From Cytophagales bacterium (GTDB taxonomy: Bacteria > Bacteroidota > Bacteroidia > Cytophagales > Cyclobacteriaceae): a DNA stretch of 7,655 nt. A model generated the notes under the pieces. The model worked only from the letters and a program-made list of their open reading frames with translations, had not been told where the DNA came from and did no database searches. Numbering within the stretch: the first letter of the stretch is position 1; every line of letters begins with the position of its first letter. The stretch spans positions 1 through 7,655 of the forward strand of contig JAJCYK010000526.1 of assembly GCA_029262935.1 (NCBI GenBank), in the 5' to 3' direction. Below are positions 1-5,487 of the stretch, one piece after another. The position numbers and the translations under genes were made by a program.

Positions 1-5
1 AACTC

Positions 6-21
6 TAGGTATATCTACCTA
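6..21. repeat. Short 16-bp palindrome near the left edge
   Basis: TAGGTA (6-11) and TACCTA (16-21) are perfect inverted repeats around the 4-nt centre TATC. The palindrome lies about 36 bp upstream of the -33 element of the receptor promoter, so it could be an operator for that gene or the remnant of a feature of the gene to the left, which is outside the window. It does not resemble a Fur box. Six-base arms in AT-rich DNA can arise by chance. Confidence 0.3.
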
Positions 22-56
22 ATATTAGTACAGTCAAAAATGCCAAGTTTACGGTA

Positions 57-87
57 TTGCGTTCGAAGCCTCCCCAACCTACCTTTG
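57..87 (+). promoter_or_regulatory. Bacteroidota-type sigma promoter of the TonB-dependent receptor gene
   Basis: TTG at 57-59 and TACCTTTG at 80-87 are separated by 20 bp. This is an exact match to the known primary promoter consensus of Bacteroidota (-33 TTG, -7 TAnnTTTG, spacing about 17-23). Transcription would begin around 92-95, leaving a leader of about 40 nt before the ATG at 135. The placement shows that the open frame reaching back to a TTG at 57 is not the true coding start, because that TTG would be the -33 element itself. Confidence 0.65.
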
Positions 88-134
88 ATTCGTTATTTAA
101 AATGAGTCTCAATAAAAGGAACTGGAGTAAATCG

Positions 135-2588
135 ATGAAAAAAGCATTACTTGTAGGAGGTTTGTGGGCTTGGGCATGTTGCTGTATTTGGGCACAGGAA
201 GGAAGCATCACAGGAAGCATTAGGGAAGGCGGAAATGAAGCCAACATCATTGGTGCTCATGTTTATTTAGAGGAACTTAAAAGGGGTGCCGTTTCTGATG
301 GCAAGGGCAATTTTACATTAGAATCGTTACCTGGAGGTAATTATAACTTAGTAGTGACAAACATTGGTTTTGCTACACAAAGAATTCCTGTCACCCTAAA
401 AGTGGGGGAAAAACTGAATTTGCAAGTAGCTTTATTAGAAGACTTTATTGAAATACCAGGTATTGTGGTGGAACGTACTTCATTATCAGGCGGATCACTG
501 GGCATTCAAAACATTCCGGGTTCGGTTCATTATTTAGGGCCCGCGGAATTAGACAAGTTCAACTACGATGACGTTCATCGCATTTTACGAAACATTCCAG
601 GGGTAAATATACAAGAAGAGGAAGGCTTTGGTTTACGACCAAATATAGGATTAAGAGGATCTGGAGTGGAACGAAGTTCAAAAATTACCATTATGGAAGA
701 TGGCGTTTTAATGGCCCCGGCACCTTACGCTGCGCCAGCAGCCTATTACTTTCCTACCGCCGGTAGAATGCAAGGGGTCGAGGTGCGTAAAGGATCAAGC
801 CAAATTAAATACGGACCTTATACTACCGGAGGTGCAATCAACTTTATTAGTACTCAAATACCTAAAACCCGTTCAGCAAAAATAAGTTTATTGGGGGGGA
901 GCTTTGGCAGTCGTACCGTACACGCAGCCGTGGGAGACAATTACAAAAACTTTGGTTTTTCACTAGAAACCTATCAGGCGCATTCTGACGGTTTTAAAAA
1001 CTTGGACAATGGTGGTGATACAGGTTATGACCTACAAGATTACATTGCTAAAGTACGTTTCAATACGAACCCTGATGCAAAAATTTATCAAGCGTTAACT
1101 ATCAAAGCAGGCCAAACTACAAGTGAATCTGATGAGACCTATTTGGGGTTAACTGATGAAGATTTTTCCGCGACTCCATTTAGAAGGTATTCAGGATCCC
1201 AGCAAGATGTTATTGATACCAAGCAACATCAGTTTATGATCCGCCATCACATACAACCGTTCAAGTTCATGGACATTACCACTACGGCCTATCGTACGGA
1301 TTTCGCACGTAACTGGTACAAGTTGGATAAAGTCCAAGCTACTGAAGATGGAGACAAAGCCAGCATTAGTAACATTTTGGCGGATCCAGTGCAGTTTGCT
1401 GACGAATTTAATATCATCACTGGGATTTCTTCTATAAATGATAACGCGCTGGAAGTCAAAGCGAATAATAGAGAATACTACTCCAAAGGGTTACAAACAG
1501 TTTTAGGATTTAAATTTGGTGAACGGGTTATTAGCGACCTGGAAGTAGGACTGCGCTTTCACAAAGACCAAATTGATCGCTTTCAATGGGTAGATCATTA
1601 TCGTATGGATAATGGCGTGATGGCGTTAACTAATAGCGGTGTACCAGGTACTGAAAGTAATCGCGTTGAAACCGCCACGGCCTTTGCCGGATACGTTCAG
1701 TACAACATGAAAATAAATAAATGGACCATAGTACCCGGTTTGCGTTATGAAAACATTAAAGTAGCCCGTGATGATTACGGCAAAGAAGACCCCTCCAGAA
1801 GTGGCGTAAACTTAAATTCGCGGGAAAACCGAGTGGATGTGTTGATCCCTGGTATCGGTATCGATTACGAAGTCAACTCCAACTGGAGTGCTTTTTTAGG
1901 CGTTCACAAAGGGTTCTCTCCTCCTGGATCTAAAGAAGGCACCAAGCCTGAAGAAAGCGTTAACTATGAGTTAGGCGGCCGCTATGAAAAAGGAGCCATG
2001 CTATTTCAAACGGTATTTTTCTTCAACGATTATAGCAATCTGTTGGGCTCTGATCTAGCCGCTAGTGGAGGCCAAGGCACCACCGATCAGTTCAACGGTG
2101 GAGATGTTAATGTTTCTGGAATTGAATTGGAATTTAATTATGACCTACTTGCTTCGGTAGAGACGGGTCTCAGTTTACCAGTTGGTATAAGTTACACATT
2201 AACTGAAGGTGAGTTCCAAAATAGCTTTGAAAGTGAGTTTGAAGGATGGGGCACCGTCTCTGAAGGAGATGATCTCCCCTACCTACCCAAACACCAATTA
2301 GCATTGCAGCTTGGCCTGGAACATGGTCGATTCAATGTGAACCTCAGTTCTAAGTTGCAAACAGAACTTAGGACTGTACCTGGCCAAGGAGATATCCCAC
2401 TGCAAGAAAGTACCGATGATCAATTTGTCATCGATTTAAGTACCAATTATGCCTTACACAGAAACATCAAGGTGTTTGGCAGCATAAGAAACCTTACAGA
2501 CCAAGAATACAATGTGGCAAGAAGGCCTGCTGGTTTGCGACCAGGAATGCCTCGAAGTTTTACCATAGGTCTGAAAGCCCAATTCTAA
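135..2588 (+). CDS. FecA-like TonB-dependent outer-membrane receptor with carboxypeptidase-regulatory-like N-domain
   Basis: The product is an 817-residue outer-membrane receptor that should use TonB-ExbBD energy to import a ligand such as a ferric chelate. Residues 1-20 are a signal peptide (MKKALL, hydrophobic core, probable cut before QEGS). Residues 22-105 look like a CarboxypepD_reg-like beta-sandwich, and IPGIVVERTS (108-117) fits a TonB box. The plug spans about 120-240, with NIGLRG, EDGVLMAPAPYA, VEVRKGSSQIKYGP and TTGGAINF; this pattern is closest to the FecA (ferric dicitrate) type. The remainder is the 22-strand barrel, ending in a penultimate-repeat-like RNLTDQEYNVARRPAGLRPG and the terminal Phe of outer-membrane proteins. 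The start at 135 was chosen because the signal peptide begins there, GGAG lies 7 nt upstream, and a promoter overlaps the longer frame; an ATG at 102 is the alternative. There is no STN signalling domain and no adjacent FecI/FecR genes, so FecA-style surface signalling is not expected. The substrate is inferred only by resemblance. Confidence 0.93.
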   Translation: MKKALLVGGLWAWACCCIWAQEGSITGSIREGGNEANIIGAHVYLEELKRGAVSDGKGNFTLESLPGGNYNLVVTNIGFATQRIPVTLKVGEKLNLQVALLEDFIEIPGIVVERTSLSGGSLGIQNIPGSVHYLGPAELDKFNYDDVHRILRNIPGVNIQEEEGFGLRPNIGLRGSGVERSSKITIMEDGVLMAPAPYAAPAAYYFPTAGRMQGVEVRKGSSQIKYGPYTTGGAINFISTQIPKTRSAKISLLGGSFGSRTVHAAVGDNYKNFGFSLETYQAHSDGFKNLDNGGDTGYDLQDYIAKVRFNTNPDAKIYQALTIKAGQTTSESDETYLGLTDEDFSATPFRRYSGSQQDVIDTKQHQFMIRHHIQPFKFMDITTTAYRTDFARNWYKLDKVQATEDGDKASISNILADPVQFADEFNIITGISSINDNALEVKANNREYYSKGLQTVLGFKFGERVISDLEVGLRFHKDQIDRFQWVDHYRMDNGVMALTNSGVPGTESNRVETATAFAGYVQYNMKINKWTIVPGLRYENIKVARDDYGKEDPSRSGVNLNSRENRVDVLIPGIGIDYEVNSNWSAFLGVHKGFSPPGSKEGTKPEESVNYELGGRYEKGAMLFQTVFFFNDYSNLLGSDLAASGGQGTTDQFNGGDVNVSGIELEFNYDLLASVETGLSLPVGISYTLTEGEFQNSFESEFEGWGTVSEGDDLPYLPKHQLALQLGLEHGRFNVNLSSKLQTELRTVPGQGDIPLQESTDDQFVIDLSTNYALHRNIKVFGSIRNLTDQEYNVARRPAGLRPGMPRSFTIGLKAQF

Positions 2589-2604
2589 ATCCCAGCATAT
2601 TTGT

Positions 2605-2657
2605 AAAATATCCGGTATCTTTAGGTATGACCCCCTAGTCATGATACTGGATATTTT
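2605..2657 (+). repeat. 15-bp inverted repeat (RNA hairpin) over the start codon of the small membrane protein gene
   Basis: AAAATATCCGGTATC (2605-2619) can pair with GATACTGGATATTTT (2643-2657). There is one G/T mismatch, which is a G-U pair in RNA, and the loop is 23 nt. Within the loop ATGAC (2627-2631) can also pair with GTCAT (2638-2642). The right arm is followed by TATTTG and itself ends in TTTT, so in the plus transcript the structure resembles a terminator for the receptor gene 17 bp upstream. However, the ATG at 2641-2643 lies at the loop/stem junction, so the hairpin could instead control translation of the downstream gene. Confidence 0.6.
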
Positions 2658-2904
2658 TATTTGCATCTTTCTCTTCTATTTAAGCGTACCTGCAGTAGTG
2701 GGGTATTTTGCGAAGTGCTACGGAAGGTCGTTTTGGTTTTGGTTTGGGGTCTCTTGCTTCCTTCCCATAATTTCACATCTTATATTATATATTTTGGTGG
2801 ATCGCGATACTAGAAACAATTTGATCCTAACCGCGGAGGAAGAAGCATATGTGACAAAAGAAGTCAAGCTTGCATTAAAGCGAAAGCCTCAGCAGTATTT
2901 TTAA
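2641..2904 (+). CDS. Small two-helix membrane protein, unknown function
   Basis: This is an 87-residue protein of no family I can name. Residues about 3-23 and 31-53 are hydrophobic, aromatic-rich helices joined by a short turn, FAKCYGRS. The tail from about 54 is charged (VDRDTRNN, EEEAYVTKEV, KRKP) and probably cytoplasmic. The regular amphipathic tail and clean helix pattern argue that it is a real gene. The ATG at 2641 is the only ATG in the frame. It starts 52 bp after the receptor stop and ends 37 bp before the TetR gene, so it could be a separate unit or lie between two others. Its start codon is embedded in an inverted repeat, so expression may be low or conditional. Small two-TM proteins like this are common in Bacteroidota and mostly uncharacterised. 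Confidence 0.7.
   Translation: MILDIFICIFLFYLSVPAVVGYFAKCYGRSFWFWFGVSCFLPIISHLILYILVDRDTRNNLILTAEEEAYVTKEVKLALKRKPQQYF
2870..2903 (+). promoter_or_regulatory. Possible promoter of the TetR regulator gene
   Basis: TTG at 2870-2872, a 23-bp spacer and TATTTTTA at 2896-2903 approximate the Bacteroidota consensus, lacking only the final G and using the longest accepted spacing. The candidate lies inside the 3' end of the small membrane protein gene and directly abuts the 20-bp palindrome at 2905, so a bound repressor would cover the transcription start. The match is imperfect in AT-rich DNA. Confidence 0.3.
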
Positions 2905-2924
2905 ATTGAAACGTTTATTTCAAT
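2905..2924. promoter_or_regulatory. Probable TetR operator, site 1 (autoregulation)
   Basis: ATTGAAAC (2905-2912) and ATTTCAAT (2917-2924) form a 20-bp palindrome with a 4-bp centre and one mismatch between arms. It ends exactly 17 nt before the ATG of the TetR-family gene. A second copy with the same architecture stands 17 nt before the ATG of the neighbouring SDR gene. The consensus of both copies is ATTGAAAC-N4-GTTTCAAT. Placement just upstream of its own gene is the classic TetR autoregulatory layout. No binding data are available; this is inference from the pattern. Confidence 0.7.
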
Positions 2925-2941
2925 AATGCGTTAGTCTAGAT

Positions 2942-3517
2942 ATGCCGAAAACCACACTTTTCAATCGAGAAGAAGTTCTTGAAAACGCCTTAAACATTTT
3001 TTGGGTAAAAGGGTTCCATGGCACATCTATGCAAGATTTAGTAGATGCCACTGGCTTAAACCGGTCCAGTATATACAACAGCTTTACAGATAAGTTTAAC
3101 TTATACCTGGAAACATTAAAGTTTTATCAAAGCCAACAAACCAGGCACACCAGGAAAATTATGCTGGACAGCAGTACAGCCTTCTCAGTAATAAGACATC
3201 TGTTTCAGTCAGGGCTTACTAAAAAAGAGTCTAAAGATCCAAAAGGATGCTATTTAGTAAATTGCGCTACTGAATTATCCGCCGAAAGCTTACCTGCAAA
3301 ATCTTTACTGATCACTAATAAAGACAGCATGCTAACCTTGTTATCCGATTTAGTTATCCAGGCGCAAACCGAAGGGGATATTGATGCAAAAAAAGACGCT
3401 TCAGGTTTGGCCTTGTTTCTTTTTTCAAGTATCCAGGGCCTGCGACTTACTAGTCTCATTGAGTCAGATCCTAAAAAGCTGTCCCAGCTGGTAGATACCA
3501 TTTTGGAATCCCTGTAA
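2942..3517 (+). CDS. TetR/AcrR-family transcriptional regulator, NemR/ComR-like ligand domain
   Basis: This is a 191-residue one-component regulator. Residues about 8-52 are the TetR DNA-binding domain, with a helix-turn-helix at SMQDLVDATGLNRSSIYNSF (29-48) followed by the usual DK. Residues about 75-191 are a helical ligand-binding domain containing KGCYLVNCATEL (101-112). This corresponds to the GCLTVKLSAEV segment of E. coli NemR, whose Cys106 reacts with electrophiles and HOCl; here Cys103 takes that place and Cys108 is an extra thiol. The gene precedes the SDR gene on the same strand by 79 bp, and both carry the same 20-bp palindrome, so it most likely represses itself and the SDR. The ligand is unknown. 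Sensing of reactive carbonyls, quinones or hypochlorous acid is an inference from the cysteine and the oxidoreductase neighbour. Start ATG at 2942 fits the family's normal N-terminus. Confidence 0.92.
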   Translation: MPKTTLFNREEVLENALNIFWVKGFHGTSMQDLVDATGLNRSSIYNSFTDKFNLYLETLKFYQSQQTRHTRKIMLDSSTAFSVIRHLFQSGLTKKESKDPKGCYLVNCATELSAESLPAKSLLITNKDSMLTLLSDLVIQAQTEGDIDAKKDASGLALFLFSSIQGLRLTSLIESDPKKLSQLVDTILESL

Positions 3518-3521
3518 TTAT

Positions 3522-3546
3522 TTCACGAGATATGTAACCCCGTGAA
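3522..3546. repeat. Inverted repeat TTCACG/CGTGAA between the TetR and SDR genes
   Basis: TTCACG (3522-3527) and CGTGAA (3541-3546) are perfect 6-bp inverted arms around a 13-nt centre, starting 4 bp after the TetR stop codon. A weak hairpin in the transcript could help end the TetR message, but no T-tract follows, so it is not a standard terminator. It also directly abuts the candidate -7 element at 3547, so it might be a second protein-binding site for the SDR promoter. Confidence 0.3.
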
Positions 3547-3554
3547 TATTCTTG
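3547..3554 (+). promoter_or_regulatory. Possible -7 promoter element of the SDR gene
   Basis: TATTCTTG differs from the Bacteroidota -7 consensus TAnnTTTG at one base and lies 5 bp upstream of operator site 2. Transcription would begin near 3560, within the operator, which fits repression by blocking initiation. No TTG is found at the expected -33 distance, so the call is tentative. Confidence 0.35.
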
Positions 3555-3559
3555 CGTTA

Positions 3560-3579
3560 ATTGGAACATACGTTTCAAT
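3560..3579. promoter_or_regulatory. Probable TetR operator, site 2 (SDR gene)
   Basis: ATTGGAAC (3560-3567), centre ATAC, then GTTTCAAT (3572-3579) form a 20-bp palindrome with one arm mismatch. It is identical to site 1 (2905-2924) at 15 of 20 positions, and the conserved positions are the palindrome arms, while the flanks and centre differ. It ends exactly 17 nt before the SDR start codon, the same spacing as site 1 to the TetR start. This recurrence makes a shared operator for the TetR protein the simplest reading. Confidence 0.72.
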
Positions 3580-3596
3580 AAAACAAAAATAGATAG

Positions 3597-4346
3597 ATGG
3601 GAAAATTAAATGGTAAAGTTGCTGTAGTCACGGGTGGCAATAGCGGCATAGGGCTGGCAACTGTCAAGTCATACCTAAAGGAAGGCGCCAAAGTAGTATT
3701 AACTGGCAGGCGTCCGGAAGCTTTAGCTGAAGCAGCTCAATCTTTGGAGGGTGATTTCATTACGGTAGTCGCAGATGCAGGGAATGTTTCGGATCAAAAA
3801 CAACTAATTGATACAGTTATTGACAAATATGGTAAGATTGATATATTGTTTTTAAATGCGGGGATAGCACCATTTGCCACTATTTCCGAAACCAGTGAAG
3901 ATCTTTTCGATAGTATCATAAATACCAACTTAAAAGGGCCATATTTTACAGTTAAAGAAGCGATACCCCATTTGAATGATAATGGTGTAATTGTATTTAA
4001 CATGTCCATCGTGCATCAGAAGGGTTTCCCTAATATTGCAGCTTATAGTGTTTCAAAAGGTGGGTTGCGGGCCTTGGTACGGGTATTAGCTTCAGAACTG
4101 GCGCCCCGCGGGATTCGGACAGTAGGAGTAAGCCCCGGACCTATCGAAACTCCAATTTATGCTAAAACCGGTCTAGAAGAGGCGGAAGTTGAAGAATTGG
4201 GTGCCGGATTTGCCCAGGCAGTGCCTTTAGGTAGGTTTGGTACTTCAGAAGAAGTAGCCAATACCGTTACCTTCTTAAGCTCATCTGATGCTTCCTATAT
4301 CAATGGAATTGAAATAGAAGTTGATGGCGGATTGAGTCAGGTTTAA
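3597..4346 (+). CDS. Classical short-chain dehydrogenase/reductase (SDR), probably NADP(H)-dependent
   Basis: This is a 249-residue cytoplasmic oxidoreductase of the length typical for classical SDRs. The Rossmann cofactor motif TGGNSGIG is at 12-19. TGRR at 36-39 places Arg38/Arg39 after the second beta strand, which usually favours NADP(H). LNAG is at 86-89. The catalytic tetrad is complete: Asn111 (NLKG), Ser137 (NMS), Tyr150 and Lys154 (YSVSK). SPGPIETP (179-186) and the C-terminal VDGG (242-245) are also standard. The substrate cannot be deduced; many such enzymes reduce reactive aldehydes, ketones or quinones. It lies 79 bp downstream of the TetR gene, shares its palindromic operator, and ends at a strong terminator, so it appears to be the main target of that regulator. 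The leader is A-rich with no clear Shine-Dalgarno, normal for the phylum. Confidence 0.95.
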   Translation: MGKLNGKVAVVTGGNSGIGLATVKSYLKEGAKVVLTGRRPEALAEAAQSLEGDFITVVADAGNVSDQKQLIDTVIDKYGKIDILFLNAGIAPFATISETSEDLFDSIINTNLKGPYFTVKEAIPHLNDNGVIVFNMSIVHQKGFPNIAAYSVSKGGLRALVRVLASELAPRGIRTVGVSPGPIETPIYAKTGLEEAEVEELGAGFAQAVPLGRFGTSEEVANTVTFLSSSDASYINGIEIEVDGGLSQV

Positions 4347-4366
4347 GATCACGTTTAATTAAAACA

Positions 4367-4404
4367 TTAAAAAGGGATGAGTTGTGAGACCCATCCCTTT
4401 TTAA
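4367..4404. terminator. Bidirectional Rho-independent terminator between convergent genes
   Basis: TTAAAAAGGGATG (4367-4379) and CATCCCTTTTTAA (4392-4404) are perfect 13-bp inverted arms with a 12-nt loop. GGGATG forms the GC-rich core, and the outer A/T bases supply a T-run on both strands. It sits 20 bp after the SDR stop on the plus strand and 9 bp after the lipoprotein stop on the minus strand, so it should end transcription from both sides. Confidence 0.9.
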
Positions 4405-4413
4405 ATTGTTCTA

Positions 4414-5028
4414 CTAAATTATTGAATTCTTATCTAAAGACTTAACTATGGATTTTGCGTAAGATTTCGATACGCTTTTTAAACTATAAGGGTCTGTACT
4501 TTTGGCTTCACTCGTCCAAATCAATTCTTCATTGTCGAGGTCGTATAACGTGCTTTCCAAAAAATACGTGGTAGTACGCTTGACATACCCTGGTGTATGC
4601 ACCCGGCGATAGGTATGCACATAGTAATCACCAAACCTACTGTAATGTGTACGCGGGGATACATAAGTGGACCCTCTTACATACTGTTTTTTGCGGTTTA
4701 CATCTGAGAGGCTGACCACCATAACGGCGTCCACCCCTTCGTGATGCAAGCGCTTTATCAATTGATCCAAATTCCCTTGTTTTCTTTTTGGCGGAAGCAA
4801 CTGCATGGCAGTTACTGCTGGTACTCCTTCTTTCTGCAAACGAGCCGCCATTTCTGTTTCAAAACTTTGTCTGGCACTTAAATTACCCATCACCCCTAAA
4901 ACTGCCACTTTGTGGAACGCTCCGGGTAACTGTTGAGGCTTCGACCAGGTAGCTGTGGTTTGGGTACTGTTACAAGCGAAAAATACCCCGGCTAAAACGA
5001 TAAAAAATATAGGCTTGAAAATCTTCAT
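4414..5028 (-). CDS. Predicted lipoprotein, unknown function
   Basis: This is a 204-residue exported protein. Residues 1-18 are a lipoprotein signal peptide (MKIFKP, hydrophobic core, FFA) with the lipidated Cys19 in FFACNS, a relaxed Bacteroidota lipobox. The mature part starts with a Thr/Ser-rich linker. KVAVLGVMGN (40-49), EGVPAVTAMQLLPP (67-80) and EGVDAVMVVSLSDV (97-110) suggest an alternating beta/alpha fold of the kind found in small envelope lipoproteins. A Tyr/His/Arg-rich stretch (about 116-150: YVRGSTYVSP, RFGDYYVHTYRRVH) is followed by beta strands TTTYFLESTLYDLDNEELIW. No catalytic motif is apparent and I do not assign a named family. It lies 69 bp downstream of the 129-residue membrane protein gene with no terminator between, so co-transcription is likely. 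It terminates at the shared bidirectional hairpin. Confidence 0.88.
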   Translation of the reverse strand: MKIFKPIFFIVLAGVFFACNSTQTTATWSKPQQLPGAFHKVAVLGVMGNLSARQSFETEMAARLQKEGVPAVTAMQLLPPKRKQGNLDQLIKRLHHEGVDAVMVVSLSDVNRKKQYVRGSTYVSPRTHYSRFGDYYVHTYRRVHTPGYVKRTTTYFLESTLYDLDNEELIWTSEAKSTDPYSLKSVSKSYAKSIVKSLDKNSII

Positions 5029-5029
5029 G

Positions 5030-5092
5030 TTCTTCGTTGATGTTGTTTTGTTTAGATTACTTTAACACCAAATGGTTTAATCCAACGAAGAA
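5030..5092 (-). repeat. 10-bp inverted repeat spanning the gap upstream of the lipoprotein gene
   Basis: On the plus strand TTCTTCGTTG (5030-5039) and CAACGAAGAA (5083-5092) are perfect inverted arms 43 bp apart. In the minus-strand transcript the 3' arm CAACGAAGAA ends one base before the lipoprotein AUG, in the ribosome-binding region, while the 5' arm lies 5 nt after the stop codon of the upstream gene. A smaller ACC-N4-GGT hairpin can form inside. Pairing would mask the translation start. The arms could alternatively be two protein-binding half-sites. Confidence 0.45.
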
Positions 5093-5097
5093 GATTG

Positions 5098-5487
5098 TTA
5101 GTTTTTGTGGTCTTTCGACACGATTAAAGTAAACATGGCTATTGGAACCAAGGCACAGATCAACCAAAATGGTAGGGCCGTGGCTACAAATTCCCATTGT
5201 TCTACCTGAGATAAATCTATCGTGCTAAATATGCGATAAATACTCACCACGTATAAGGACATGGCTAATAATGCTATGGTGAAACGGGCTTGCTTTGGAG
5301 AGATCAAGCGCCTCCACCAAGAATTATTAAGCTTCCCCAGCATATCATTGAAGGTTTCAGCCTCCATCATCAGGTATTCAATTTCTATTTGTTGTACCCT
5401 AGAAAGTTGCGCATCCACTTCTTGAATAGCCTTCATTCTCAAGGCATTCTCTTGTAATCGCGCTCTGATAGCAGTAGAAGTTCTCAT
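5098..5487 (-). CDS. Coiled-coil protein with two C-terminal membrane helices, unknown function
   Basis: This is a 129-residue protein without a signal peptide. Residues about 8-52 form a charged, heptad-like helix (LQENALRMKAIQEVDAQLSR and onward), likely a coiled coil for self-association or partner binding. SWWRRLISPKQ (56-66) is an amphipathic, basic segment leading into a first transmembrane helix at about 69-90 and a second at about 103-124, ending in the basic tail SKDHKN. Both termini are probably cytoplasmic. I do not recognise a family. The gene lies 82 bp after the MBL-fold hydrolase gene and 69 bp before the lipoprotein gene, all on the minus strand. The pairing of an inner-membrane protein with a lipoprotein hints at an envelope role, but nothing in the sequence specifies it. 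The ATG at 5487 follows a very AT-rich leader. Confidence 0.8.
   Translation of the reverse strand: MRTSTAIRARLQENALRMKAIQEVDAQLSRVQQIEIEYLMMEAETFNDMLGKLNNSWWRRLISPKQARFTIALLAMSLYVVSIYRIFSTIDLSQVEQWEFVATALPFWLICALVPIAMFTLIVSKDHKN

Noticed and set aside
57..134. Extended N-terminus of the receptor starting from TTG at 57
   Set aside because: The TTG is the -33 element of a consensus promoter, and the signal peptide begins at the ATG at 135.
1..134. Fur box or FecIR-type control region before the receptor
   Set aside because: No sequence resembling the 19-bp Fur consensus was seen, and no FecR or FecI coding sequence is present in the window.
5..250. Minus-strand open frame of 81 codons
   Set aside because: It overlaps the receptor promoter and signal-peptide coding region, has no family resemblance and no plausible leader; the plus-strand gene explains the sequence.
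2597..2611. ATATTT-GTA-AAATAT hairpin after the receptor stop as its terminator
   Set aside because: The stem has only A/T pairs and overlaps the much stronger 2605-2657 hairpin, so it is not a convincing terminator on its own.
2454..2666. Minus-strand open frame of 70 codons over the receptor 3' end
   Set aside because: It lies antisense to the conserved C-terminal beta strands of the receptor and the small gene start, with no recognisable protein features.
3250..3501. Minus-strand open frame of 83 codons within the TetR gene
   Set aside because: It is antisense to a well-supported TetR domain and has no independent support.
3794..4009. Minus-strand open frame of 71 codons within the SDR gene
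   Set aside because: It is antisense to the conserved SDR core including LNAG and NLKG motifs.
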